Shown here: in pieces, positions 1 to 11,889 of the stretch
Layout of the letters: every line of letters starts with the position of its first letter
Numbering within the stretch: position 1 is the stretch's first letter
NCBI GenBank assembly: GCA_037179335.1
Contig: JAKZHN010000012.1
Span: 1,054,001 to 1,118,000, forward strand
Reading direction: 5' to 3'
Length of the DNA: 64,000 nucleotides
Source of the DNA: Cyclaneusma minus
Taxonomy: Eukaryota; Ascomycota; Leotiomycetes; Marthamycetales; Marthamycetaceae
The notes under the pieces: generated by a model
The model's database searches: none
Seen by the model: the letters and a program-made list of their open reading frames with translations, nothing else
What the model was told of the DNA's origin: nothing
Program-made: the position numbers and the translations under genes

Positions 1-966
1 AAAAAGGGTCCATACGGGAGTCTGGTCATCCGGGGCTTCCAACGTCACCTTCACATCGTGCCGTAGACTTGACCTATGAGACGCCGGGAACCACCATCAC
101 GGTAAAGGCAGATCCAAACAAGCTTTGGAAAGACGGGAGACGGGATGGAGAAACCTGGAAACGATCGCGGAGATGCCTCCACTCCAGCACGGGGAGTTCA
201 GTGGTTTAGAAATAAAGCAAGTACTAAATCACTCGATTGGAAGAGCAGAAGACGTGCTTGTAGAAGTATACCGGAGCGGCTCGGCGATTGAGAGGGCTGA
301 AGTCGTCGGAATAAAGCTGTTCAGGTTGTTGACCTGGTCGTGGTGGTGAAGGTGATATAATATCAGAGTTGAGGAGGGAGCAGGCGTGGAGAGAACACTT
401 CGATATTCCTCGGGCGCTATGTAGACTAGCGTGGGTGCCTGCTTGCCTAAGGATCTACACCCGGTTAGATCGTCAAGGTCTCAAACAGAATGCAAAAAGC
501 GACTTAGGACATTTTTCATATTCGCATGCAATTTCATCTACCTCGAGGCTCGAAATACGTGGAGAAAAGACAAGAAGTTGGGGTATTTGACAACATAAAA
601 TGCGTAACATCAAAAACACCTAACATCCCATATTTTCCCCCACCTCTTGACACCCCAAGAACTCAGATACCCACAGCTCAGAATCCACCTTCGCCATGCC
701 TCACATGGAAAGAAGGGTAAAAAAGAGACAGGATGAAGAAATGTGTAACGCCAAGTATGACAAGAATCGAACAAGACAAAAACGACAAAGCTTCCCTGTT
801 TTCCTTGCTTGATACCCAAGCATGACATGCCTTTCCCATCCAAGCAAACGCCATGCAGCCCAAGATTCCCTGGTTCAATCCCTGATATAACGCCGCCGCT
901 TCTTTGGAGTAAGCAAGCAAGCAAGCAAGCAAAAGAAAAACTCCTGGGACCTTGATGATGGAAACC
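1..966. other. No gene seen; 3' flank of the WD40 gene
   Basis: No open frame here has an ATG start together with convincing protein-like composition on either strand; the frames present are short and mostly begin at TTG or GTG. The right end is presumably the 3' UTR and terminator region of the WD40 gene that ends at 967 on the minus strand. A (CAAG)n-like run, gcaagcaagcaagcaagc, lies near 913. Confidence 0.5.
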
Positions 967-3900
967 TTATTCGGCTGCAGTCCCACATCGACCACATACC
1001 AATCGCTGCCCCACGCCCTTCACTTTCCGGGCCCTGAACTCTTTGCCTCCACACTTTCCACACACCATCGGCTCGCCCTCACTCTCGTCTCCGTTGCCTG
1101 TGTCATCATCACCTTCCTCGCTACTCAATTTGCTGACTCTGCTTTCTATGGTGGTCTCTCTGGTCAATGCACCCATCATTTCAAAGCCAGGAGGTTTCAG
1201 TCCGCCTGTGCTCGCGTCACTCCCGCCCCTGCTCTTCTCGCTGTCTTTCTTCACCACATCACCACCAGCACCACCAAAGGTATTAGTGCTAGTATTAGCA
1301 CTCCCCTTCTTCCACGGAACATTGAAGAATCCGAATCCCTTTACGGGCGCATCTGCTCTTGCTGGGCCCTCCTCCTTCTCCTTATTCGCACTAGCAAAGC
1401 TGAAGCTGGGCGTCGGTAGCTGTGAAATCTGCTGCGACAACCCCGATGTTGCCTGATACAGACTCTGCGGTGGACTCGCGGTTGAAATGCTTATACTGCT
1501 CGGCACATTGTCCTTGCTATACACCTGAGTCAAAATCTGTCGTTTCGGAACTGCAGCGTGGGAAGAAACAGGGCGTTTGTCGGTTTGCCTTGGCCCGGCC
1601 GGTGAGCGCAGGGAATTCAGAGAGGTGCGAGAAGTTATACCGGGGGAGATGGAGCGGTCGTGTTGTGACGACATGGCGGTGGACATATTGGATACATTGG
1701 ACAAACCATTGCCGTTGCGTAATGAACTCGCTTGGCTCTGGCTGGAGGCATTGCTGGGCAAGGAGTTGCGCCAGGTGATGATGCGATCTTGTTCGTGATT
1801 TGTGCCGTTCGAAGACACTGGGCCAACACTGAGAGATTGGCGGCGAGATTGGCCTCCGGCGCTGTGTCGGGTGATGATGCTGTTGCTGCGGTCAATCAGC
1901 TTCTTGGAGAAGGTTGAGCCGGTCTCCCAGGTGTCGTGCCGACGTTTCTGGAAGGCGCAGTCTTGTCGGAAGACTTTGATGCTGCCTGTGTGGTCGGCAG
2001 TGATGATAATATTACCCCCTGGATGTGCAGAGCGGGCGAGATATGCGGGAGACTCTTCAGCTTTCTTGGGTTCACTTATGGGGTCAGAGAGCCGTTTGCC
2101 ACCCTCGTTCGCTGTTGAAGCTTGGGATGACATGTGAGTCTCTTCCTTGCTCAGCAGTGTGACCGGAGGCGGGTTGCAGAGGTTGTAGATGGGATCTCCT
2201 GAAGCTTGAAGAAGCTGGCGAGTCTGCTTAGGTGCAATGGCTCCGGCTGTGACGATGTCGGCGTGAGCTTGAAAATACTCGACCGGTCTCTTCTCTTTCG
2301 TATCGTTTTCGCCCGGACCAGTTGACCAGACATAGGTCTTTTTGTCTTCGCTGCCACAAATGACATACCGGGCGTCGTCACTGAACCTAGCGTTGATCTG
2401 GCTGCACGTATTCTCGTGGCCCTTAAATTTCATATCCAGACTCTTATCCCGCAGATTATACAGACGTATTCGAGAGTCGTTACTGGTTATCAACAATTTC
2501 GTCTCACCCTCCGGATCGTCAGGCGGGTAGGTCACAGTGCGAATACCAGTTATTTTGCTTCCTTTCGCATTGCGGCCACGAGAGGACCGCACATGCATCT
2601 GTGTCTGGTATTTCAAGCCCTCCGTCTCATAAAAGAAGCACAGTCCAGTCAACGATCCAGCCATAGCTTGTTTTCCATCCGGAGTAAAGGCCACTGCTGT
2701 GATCATGTCTGGCAACTGTTGTGAGAACGCAACAGTCTTGTCAGGTATACTCCACAAGCGCAGTGTCGAGTCCAGAGAGCCAGCCAGGAAGAATCGGTCA
2801 TCCCGAGGATGAAAGGCGATAGATGTCACAAAGTCCTTGTGCTTGAACGTGCAGAGGCACTCAGACCTGCTCAAGTGCCAGAGTCGAACGGTCTTGTCCA
2901 TCGAGGATGATAGCAGAAACCCATTCTTGCTCCAGGCCAGATCCAGAACATCCGAGGTATGGCCTTGGAACTCTCTCACTGGCTTGGTTCGGAAAACCGG
3001 CGCACTCAGTCGTTCATGCCGACCTTCTGGACCCATAGATGATACGTCTTCTTCGTGTTCATGAGTATGCCTCTCGTCACTCGTCGATATAACCGCCCAT
3101 ACTCGAACGACTTGATCGTGTCCCGCAGCCGCGAGGTATTTCCCATCCCGACTGAATTCGAGAGTCCAAACAGCATTTCCTGGTTTCGCAGCTTTCGAGT
3201 ATCCACCAGGCTTCAAATCTGGCGGCTTCGTCCCCGTATCGCCAGCTCCGTTCGGCTTAGGTCCTGTTCCCCGAAGTTCTTGCGCCAAGAACATGCGGTT
3301 GAATTCGCGTTCCTTTTTGTTGTGTGCGCGCACCTTGATATACCGCGGCGGCTCTTTGTGCTGAGGTATGAATCCATTGGCGCCCACAGCCGACGAAAAG
3401 ACATGTGCATTCATGCCTTCCGTCCGTTTATCGCCAGCTAGAGATTCATCGTCGTCTGCGTCCTCGTGTACTTCCTTCTTTTTGCCACCGATACTGCTCA
3501 GTCGACTGAAGAATGATACGCCTTTTCTGGATGAGAGAGAAAATCGTTTAGCATCATGAAGCTTCCAACGCCAACAAACAGGATACAGATTATGTGAGTC
3601 GAGTCAACTGCACGAGGGAAAAGTAACCCAAGTAAGACGGCAGACTATGCGCCACACATATAAACCGAAAATAACTCACTTCTTCTCCTTTCCCAGGCCG
3701 CTATCAGTACGAGGAATTTCGGATCCTGCAGCGAGCCCCGGTGTCTCAGGCTCCGTGACACCGTTCCCGGGCGGTCCGGAATCGCTGCTGGGAGGCTTCT
3801 CAGGTACGCCGCTGGAGATCCTCAACTTGTGAGGAATGGTGTTTTCGGTGTTTGTCCTCTTGAGAATATGCTGTTGCACCCCAAATCATCAGCTGACACT

Positions 3901-4427
3901 CAGTTGAAGAAAATATTGCAACCAAGGCTCGGCAAAGTTTGGGACGACTCGGCAGGCGCAGCTCGACAGCTGAGTAGTACGTACCTTGGTAAGAGGATCG
4001 ATCTGCGGCGCTGCTGATGCGGCTGAGGGCAAGGCATCAATATTGACGATATTGGACTGATCGCGGCCATTGGGACTTGGCGGTTCCTTTCGCATCAGTT
4101 TGAGCGTCGGCTTCTTGCTGTTTGCCTGCGCGTTCCCTACCAGCACAGCGAGGACCGTCAGCATTGTCCATGCAGCTATTATAAGCAACGAGCATGGCAT
4201 TGAAGGTCATTCGGGGGCCATTTTGGGGACACAACGCCTGCATGGCAGGCGGCGGAGAGGGGTCCATCATATACACGTAGCAACACACCTTCAGACGAAG
4301 TGGCAGACTTGGGTCGCACAGACTGAGCGCCCTCCGCAGTTCCCGGAGAATCCGTACGGGACTCTGACGAGCCAGCCTCCACGGTGTGGTGGTCGGTTAT
4401 TTTGATGGTCGGGAGTAGGTCAGCCAT
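967..4427 (-). CDS. WD40-repeat protein, WDR44/Dgr2-like, C-terminal zinc ribbon
   Basis: Four exons by my splice reading: 4427..4289, 4136..3985, 3870..3680 and 3526..967, which join in frame to 1013 aa. Donors are GTGTGT, GTACGT and GTGAGT; acceptors are TAG, CAG and CAG. The start is the ATG at 4427 (MADLLPTIK). The junction reads DPLTK/HILKRTNT, and exon 3 runs into the last exon as GLGKEKK/KGVSFFSRL. From about residue 275 there are at least six WD repeats with closing dipeptides such as VRVWAV, VRLWHL, LRLWSI, IRLYNL and TYVWST. A long low-complexity Ser-rich part follows. At the very C-terminus the pattern CGKCGG..VCGRCG is a four-Cys zinc ribbon. The family includes yeast YMR102C/DGR2 and animal WDR44 (Rab11 binding), so a scaffold role in trafficking is an inference from family. 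The repeat order and HILKRTNT-like segment are the best identifiers. Confidence 0.88.
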
Positions 4428-6966
4428 TGTGGCGGGCGATCCATTCGGGAGGTTCAGCGACTGACAGCGGTCAAGAGGTGGGAGGCGGGTCGAGAGCGAG
4501 GGGTTGATAGGGGGTTGCTGGCGAGCCAGAGCTCCAACGGCTTGTCAGCGTGTCCCAGCTGTCGTCAACTGCCAATCTGCTGCGGTGTTGCCATGGACTT
4601 CGGGGGTATTTTCCATCCGAGAGGCCGCGGCGGCTGACACTCTCCTTAGTTTCGGACTTTGGCTTTTCAGCCCTATGACCCTCTCAGCGCGGCGATGCTG
4701 ATGCTGGCGTGTCCGAGTCGCGGATAAGTGATGCTTGGTAACACTGCTGATGATCTGCGATTTGCGCAAAACAACGCGCCGCCCGGTGTCGAGTCTTTCT
4801 GTGTATCGCTGGCGTTGTCAGGGCTTTGTCAGATCAAGGCAGATCAAGGACTTGCTCTAGCTTGCTCTGGCAGCGTTGACCCAAGGTTTGGGCATCTGTG
4901 GCTAGACCTGCGTCCGGTACGTCATTCCTCGATCTTCCCGCCGCCGTCAAAAGGCAAGATGCGCCGCGCTCGTCACGTGCTGCCTTAGCGCATTTTGACT
5001 TTCAACACGGACTTCTTCACCATCCAGCTGCAAATGCTTTCTCTGCCAGCTCTCACGCTGTCCACAGAATCAATTCGGATTCTCACATCCAAACGCTATG
5101 CACATCTCCGTGCCCAATTCCAATTTCCCCGATCGAAAAGCCCTAGTTTCTCGCCGTACCTGCACCTCCCGAGGGACAGGTCTGCCGTTTGCATGAACCC
5201 GGGAAACGGATGAAGAAACGCGCAATCCCGCATCAACCCCTCGACCCCTCGAGCTCGAACGCCATCGAATCTTTGGCAGCAGACCCACCGGCACCGTGAC
5301 ACACCCACTGCACCTCTCCTCCACCGCCTTCCCATCATCGCAAATCTGGACCCCTCGGACTGCGGCAGAAAGTTCAAAGCTTGATGATCATCTCGAAAAA
5401 CAGCCGAGGCAGAATCTCTTGGGCAGATTCCAGAACAGCGATAAACCTCGTCCGGCCATGCTTCCGGACTCGGAAAATCGGGATGCAAAGTCTTAGTGGG
5501 TGGAGCTTAAAAAAACTTTTGAACTTCTATGTTGAACCTTGCCCTTTGCCTTTATGTCTGCTGTTCCTTATTATTAATAACATGAAGGGTCCATTCATTC
5601 GAGAACTGGGAAACCCAGCCCGGAGCATCGAAGTATCCCGGATCCGTTGTGGCTTGAGCCCCTTTTCTAGTTGAAACTCTGAGGCTGGTCCAAGGGACGG
5701 GGCTTGGCTATCTTCAAACCACCAAGGTATCCGACATCACGAGTTTTGTATTTGCTTGCACGCAAAAGCACCATTGATTTATGATCCAAACATGAAGAGT
5801 CCAACAGCATCAATTTGGGCTGTCTTGTTCCGTTTGTCAAATGTTCATAAACAGAATGCTGACCATGATCGTCCTGTACTGAAACTTTCTACATTGTCTT
5901 TGCGCCCATTACGACTCATGGGAGGAGTGAGACCATTTTGATGCTTGGAATCATGGCTCGAACCGTCGAACGACACCCTTTTCGCATTTCAAAAATCGAT
6001 GATCATGATACCGCACGCGACACTCCAGCTGATCTTGAGCATCTCGTTCACCCATCGAAAGATCGACTTGCGGGTCCAAATCGATCCATCACGGAGATCA
6101 TACATACACGCCGATTGCCCGACTTGTTGGTAGAGTCTTGCAGAAGAGACGGACCGTGTCAACGGTGTAAACGGCGCTGTCAGCGAAGTCGTTGATCTTC
6201 TACAAGCACGACTCACGAAGCTTGAACAACATGAAGCTTGAATCTCACAAGCCACCGCTTGGACAGGCATCTTTCCTTCCACCCGGACGACCATTCGAAC
6301 GGCCCAGACACAGAGGATGACAAACCCCTCCTATCGCGAAAAAAAAAAGGCAGTAATGGCTGTCGGCGGCTGATACTGCTCTCTCGACGAGGGAAAGCTC
6401 CCTTCTCGTGGATGGGCAATCGAGGATATTTGAATTACCTATCCTGCCTCTTCATCCTGAGAAGGGTGGAGAGGATAGGCGGGTTCGATACGCTCAAATT
6501 ATGCCCATGTGCGCATTCTCAAAGGTAGTAAAATCTTGCTCAGCCACTCGAGCGGTTCTGGTGACTGGGATGGTCTCAGGTCAAGTGCACCGTTTTAAGA
6601 CATTGTCTGCCATTCTCATTTCTGGCATTGCCATCATCGACAATACTTCAGGGCAATCGACATCGATAGCTCGACGTCTCATTGTGTGAAGAAGACACTC
6701 TCATGAGGCCCCCTCCTCCCTGATCAGTGAAGGTACTGTGCTCAATAGATATTGGACTTGCGTCCACCAGAAGTTCTGTTTCTACTCTCTACCCGTCCCG
6801 CCGACCCGAGCATACATCGATCTCCTTTTGTTCTTCTGCCTCACAGAATCTTCCACTTCCAGAACCCCGATGTACTGCAGAGTGCAGAGAAGCCGTGTGA
6901 AAAGGATACTCGCAGTCCTCTGGAGCCTCACTGGGATGTTCCGGCTCAGAATGGATAAGTCCCAGA
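4428..6966. other. Intergenic 2.5 kb between two minus-strand genes; one decayed coding fragment
   Basis: The part next to 4427 is the presumed promoter of the WD40 gene. I see no intact gene. The only coding-like trace is the minus-strand fragment near 5989-6240, listed separately. The remainder is short frames in all phases without family resemblance. Confidence 0.5.
5989..6240 (-). pseudogene. Decayed gene fragment, unrecognised
   Basis: On the minus strand two neighbouring frames each carry protein-like sequence that looks like one broken protein. The upstream frame reads KINDFADSAVYTVDTV and RLFCK and contains a TAG just before it. After a frame change near 6135 the text continues with YDLRDGSIWTRK, FRWVNEMLK and SWSVACGIMIIDF, then TGA. 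The amphipathic composition and conserved-looking Trp, Arg and Asp residues suggest former coding sequence. I do not recognise the family. No start codon or promoter can be assigned. Confidence 0.35.
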
Positions 6967-9900
6967 TTAGTGCGTCCTCGCCCACTCGCGATACCAGTCC
7001 AGACACTCCGCATTCGCCACACTGGCCGACGTCTTGACATTCATGCCGCACAAAATCTGCTTCACCGCAACCTCGATCCTATTTCCGCATCCGCGCGTCA
7101 GCATATCTATCCACAGTATCTTCGGTTTGGCAAATCCCAGCGACCCCTCTTCCCTTTCACCTTCCTCCCCTGCTCTCCATCTCATCCCCGAAGACCCAGA
7201 AAACTCTAGAAGAAAAAGAGAATAGGGGGATGTTATCAAAACTCACTTCTTCCCGTTCCCCGTTACCGGAATCTCTGCACACTCTTCTATGATCCCCGGC
7301 ACATGTCTCGCACTCAACTCTTTCCTCACCTCCCCCTTCACCCTCTCCTTCAACTCCTCAGTCAGTTTCTCTCCCCCACACATCTTCAAAAACAACACCA
7401 CCGTCTCATCATCATCAACCCCTTGTCTCCTACGTCCAATACACAACGCATCCTCCACCTCTTTGCCAAAATGCTTCAATAGCACATTGTATATCTCTGC
7501 AGAACCGAATCGCACGCCCGAGGGCTTGAGGATGCCGTCGCTGCGGCCGAGCATGATGAGACCGGGGGTGTTGGACACTCCGTCCCAATTTAGGGATTCC
7601 GGATCGTTTTCTGGGCCTGGGGTTGAGGATGGAGACGAGGATGAGGACGAGGAGGAGTGTGTGACGAAGCGCACGAAATCGCCGTGATGCCAGATGCCGG
7701 GGAATTGTTCGAAATAGCTACTGCGATACTTTGCGTCGCCGTCGGGGCCGTAGAAACCGACTGGCTGGCAGGGAAATGGCTTCACTGTATTTTTGCGTCA
7801 GCCATTTCGCGGTTCCAAATCAGCACCCCTCGCCACCCCTCGATCTTCTCTCTATCGCTCCCTTTTCCCATTTCGCCTTCTTACTTCTTCCGGAATGCCT
7901 GAACATTTCAACTTCTGGACCGCGAAAATCCCCGTCCCAAGCGTTACTGTAGCAGTTTCCACAGAGCGAAATCATGAATGAAAGAGAGAAAGGGAAAACA
8001 GGGCAGGATGGGAAGCAAGGACCGAAACCAAAGCAAGCAAAATATCAACTCACCACAAACCAAATCCCCCTCCCCTCTCTCCGTCACATCCTCACCCCCC
8101 GGCCCAAACGCCCTAACCGCCATCCCCAACCCCACACACTGAATCTCCCCCATCCACACCGGACTCAGCGGGTTCGGCGCTCCAAACAAACTAATAATAT
8201 CCGTCCCACCCGTAATACTCCCCAAATTAATCTCCCTACCAAAGGCTTTGTAGACATACTGAAATGTACTTGGTGCGAGTGGTGAACCAGTGCTGTAGAT
8301 TGCGCGGAGGGAGGAGAGGTTGACTAGTGGTAGTGAGGGATCTGATGAGTTAAAGGGAAAGGTGGCTTTTTGTTCGAGAACGGAGAGGTATTTGGCTGAG
8401 GTGCCGAAGTGGGTTATGCGGAGGTTTTGGATTAGGAGGGGCATGGAGAGGAGGCCGTGGGGGGCGAAGGGGGAGCCGTCGTAGAGGATGAGTGTCACGC
8501 CGGAGGCGAGGGCGGAGACGAGCCAGCTTTGTTTGAACGAGTTAGTAACGTGAAGAGATGGCCGATCCGCGGTATAGGAGCAGATTCGGGATTTTGGAAA
8601 ACTTGGGTTGGGTTTGTGCTTCTGGGGGGAGGAGGGAAGAAGATAGGGGTTGAGGCGTAGGGAGTGTCACGAATGGGTGTGGAGTAAACAGGGCGAAGGG
8701 ATGTGAAAGGAAGTTGGTAAAGAAACCGGACGGGAAAGGGAAGGGCGTGCGTACTGCCACATCATCCAGGTGACGGTGGTGAAGTAGAAGAGTCGGTCGC
8801 CGGGAAGCATGGAGCAGTGGAGCTGATGTTCTTTCTTGTGCTGCATGAGCGTGCCGAGGGCGGAGTGGACGATGCATTTGGGCTTGCCTGTGTTGTTTCG
8901 AGGTGGAAGCGTCAGTACTACGTACGGATTTGGATGTTCGGAGGAGAGGGATGGAGATGTACCTGTGGTGCCGGAGGAATAGAGGATGTAGACCGGGTGG
9001 GGTGGCGGGAGTTGGGTGAAGGTTAGGGGGAGGGAGGGGTCGACGGCGCTGTAGGATGATGATTAGCAATTCAAGGGAGTGGGCCTGTGCGATGATCATG
9101 AAGAGGGGATTTTGATGGGGGTGCTGCTCGCAGGCTGGAAGGAAGTTCAGGAGAACTTCCCCAAGTGCCGTCAAAAAAAAAGGAGGGTCGCGAAATAAGG
9201 CCAAAAAAGAGGCCCAAAAAAGGCAAAAAACCAATCTCCCGGTTTTACATGCACCCCCAACCCGTCTTAGGTTGCGAATGTAAGTACCCCCCTCAAGAGG
9301 TCATTTCTTTGTTTCCCAGGTAAGCGGTTCGAACCCTGGGCACTTGGCTCTCCATCTAGAATATACACCGAAGTGCACAAACCATTGCGCTAAGGAGCCT
9401 GTCACCGCTTGAAATGATAGTTGAGTTTTCGGGTATGTATGGCAAGGCTGCGCGGTTGGAGGCGAGGAGGAAGGCTGGTGGTGCCCTCCCGTAACCGCCA
9501 TGTGACCCATGCTCGCAGCCTGTGCTCCAGGAGTTGTGTGTTCAGCCCCCTTCACACTTGGGATTTAAAAGCCGAATGGATGGACAGACCGCTCTCCTCT
9601 TATTTCTGCTGCCCCTGAAGAAACCTCCTCGAGCCCAGCAAAAGGCCTCAACATTATAACAAAACGAAATATCGCACGTGAGAAACAAACAAACCTTTTC
9701 ACAAAATCCCCATATCTCCACGCCCTCCCGTTCTTCAAACTCAGCTCCCCCACATCCGCCCCTCCCCCCTCTCCCCCCTCACTTCCAAAAACCACCACCC
9801 CACTCAATCCCTCCAAACCCCCCACAATCTCCTTCACTTTCTCCCAACACCCATGAATCTTCCCATTATACCTCGTCTCCGTATCCACAAAAAGCAGCAC

Positions 9901-10896
9901 CGGCTCAATCTGCACTAATCTATCCAAAGTCGCCGCCACGCCCGTATCCGGACTCACAGCCGTCCAAATAGCGCCCATGCTCGTGGCAGCTAGCATTGCT
10001 ACCACCGCGTTTGCATGGTTTCCTACGAAACCTGCTATTCGGTCGTTTGGCTGAATACCGAGGGATTTCATGGATGCGGCGCATTGTCGCACTCTCTCAC
10101 GAAGTCGGGACCAGGTGATGCTTGTGTGGCCAAGCTCGGTGGCTTCGATGATGGCTTTGGATGAGGGTTTTGGGGGGTGGTTGCGGGGGCAAAGGAGGTT
10201 TTCGGCGAAGTTGAGGAGGGAGCCTTGGAAGAAATCGGGACGTGGGAACATGGGGGCGTTCGGGTCGATGACCTAGGAAGGACTCAGCACTGGTGCTAGG
10301 TGGAAAAGTTCCAATTTGGTAGAGCACAATCCTGGTATCTCAATGGAAAGGCGGACTCAGTGCCAGATGATGGTCGTTTGATTCCAAACGATAACCAAAT
10401 AATTGGAGTTATTTCAACTTTTGGCACTATGCTCGAACATCAGAAACATCCCAAACTATCAGGAATGATCCAAGCAGTCACAAACTATCCTTCTTGACAG
10501 CCTGGGCCCAGCTCAGTGTTCCCAAACTCGCAATCCTCCTATGTGCAGTATTCCAGAGTGCGAACCCATGAACAACAGGATGCTCCGCAGACGAGATGAA
10601 AATTTAAACAACAGAATCGAGAGTATTCAAGGCAATCCAAAGAAGAACTCGACGGGAACAAAAAGAAATCCGAGATCCCCTACCTTGTCATATTGCCTGG
10701 AAGCAGTAATACCAGTGAAGTCCCAGACCTCAGCCCAGAAGCTGGCAATATCATCAATTGACCACTGATAAAGATCATTGTACGTCTTCAGCTCCAGTCC
10801 ATACTTGCGGTTGACAGCCTCTTTGAAAGCCCACATGGGCGTCTCCTTGGGAGCAGGATGTCTCCAAAGCTCAACGCTGTATTCGTCTCTGGCCAT
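6967..10896 (-). CDS. Acetoacetyl-CoA synthetase (acetoacetate-CoA ligase)
   Basis: Seven exons join in frame to 710 aa: 10896..10684, 10272..9695, 9048..8963, 8887..8755, 8526..8054, 7784..7247 and 7078..6967. The enzyme belongs to the ANL adenylating superfamily and activates acetoacetate to acetoacetyl-CoA with ATP, normally in the cytosol, feeding ketone-body carbon to sterol and lipid synthesis. Visible motifs are the N-terminal ELWRHP..YGLELKTYNDLYQWS signature of this ligase, the phosphate loop YSSGTTGKPK split by an intron within GTTG, GSITGGTD, the hinge GRSDGILKPSGVRFGSAEIYN-type segment, and the C-terminal GNGKK with its catalytic Lys near residue 673. I chose the ATG at 10896 because ELWRHP follows 10 residues later as in the family; a GTG lies upstream at 10950 in frame. 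Introns are unusually long for a fungus (646, 411, 269 and 228 nt), and the largest carries a SINE-like insert. A gene symbol AACS is used in animals; no fungal symbol is claimed. Confidence 0.88.
9230..9400 (-). mobile_element. tRNA-derived SINE-like element inside an intron
   Basis: On the minus strand an RNA polymerase III box A (TTAGCGCAATGG, 9393..9382) is followed about 46 nt later by a perfect box B (GGGTTCGAACC, 9336..9326). The cloverleaf does not fold: the D stem pairs but no anticodon stem is seen, and box B sits in a CCCAGG/CCTGGG hairpin. That points to a tRNA-derived SINE or decayed tRNA copy, not to a working tRNA. It lies wholly within the 646-nt intron (9049..9694) of the acetoacetyl-CoA synthetase gene, in the same orientation. 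T-rich runs follow downstream on the minus strand. I could not find clear target-site duplications. Confidence 0.5.
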
Positions 10897-11177
10897 GCTG
10901 ACTCCGGACCGCGGCGGATTCTTGGTGAGACGTACCTGAAGTTTCTGCACTTTGGCCGCAAGTGAGAGAAGGATTGGTCAATTGCTACTGGGATCAGTAC
11001 AACAGCGATGGGATCAGGATAGAGGAGGAGCAAGAGAAATTGTTGATGACCTTGGAGAGTGCACGGATTCCGATTTCGATCCCAAGCGATATGTTGCGGC
11101 TAAGGCTCTAAGCCCCGGTCTCCGCATTTCGGACTCCGCTGCCAAGACTTCAGTGGTGACGACCTGAGAGTCTCTCC

Positions 11178-11310
11178 GATTACTAGAAATATTCCCGATC
11201 ACTTGAAAATTGTACAATTATTCAAAGTATATCTAAACAATTGGAATGTTCTTGATTAATGGAGGTATTCTCAGTTATTGGGAATATTCCTAGTTCTTCA
11301 GAGGGCCTAA
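11178..11310. repeat. Degenerate minisatellite, 19-bp period, seven units
   Basis: Seven successive 19-nt windows starting at 11178 each fit a consensus near AGTTATTGGAAATATTCC, for example AGTTATTGGGAATATTCCT at 11273 and GATTACTAGAAATATTCCC at 11178. The spacing is exact throughout although single units have diverged. The same unit and period occur at 28193-28295 and 61595-61651. Confidence 0.7.
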
Positions 11311-11581
11311 AATAAGCGCACGAGAATGTCACCACGAGCAAGAAGCCCAGCCCAGCCGAGAGGCACGCAATTTGCCGTGCATGCATGCGCCTCATGCTTA
11401 CTTAAGACAGGATTGAGGCTGAGGAACCGGGACTGGATGGGATTGAGTTGAGAAATGTCACTTCCTCGGTCCAGCGTTTTAAAAACAGTTTTGGGAGCAT
11501 GTGGCTGGCTTTCAGCCAGTGCCAAAAGTAAGAAAAAACATTCGAGCTATATTGGCTTTTGTTCAAACAAACAGAATGCGT

Positions 11582-11889
11582 TAATTAAGGACTTTGTGAA
11601 CTACGCCCTCTTTCTCCCAACCTCTTTCCTAGAAAGAGGGCGATTTCGACTAGACTATTTAATTTCAAGATTGAACACAGCTAGCAAGGGTCAGGTGATT
11701 AGTGCCATGCCTGTCGAATCGCTCGCTAACAGCTTTTTGGAAAAAGCTCCTCGATTTTATCCACTTTTCTAGTCTGTGCCACCCCTCTAGCTGTGTTCAA
11801 TCTTGAAATCAAATAGTCTAGTCGAAATCGCCCTTTCTCCTGAGAAGGGATGGGAGAGAGCGGCACAGTTTACGGAGTCCTCAATTAGG
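11582..11889. repeat. Foldback element: ~103-bp inverted repeats around a ~102-bp spacer
   Basis: The inner 47 nt of the arms (11638-11684 and 11787-11833) are inverted copies with one mismatch, beginning GGGCGATTTCGACTAGAC in one arm and ending in its complement in the other. Weaker inverted similarity extends outward to about 11582 and 11889. A single strand could form a long hairpin. It may be a MITE or an inverted duplication; no transposase and no clear target duplication were seen. Confidence 0.75.

Noticed and set aside
9326..9393. A functional tRNA gene on the minus strand
   Set aside because: Boxes A and B fit but there is no anticodon stem-loop and no paired acceptor stem.
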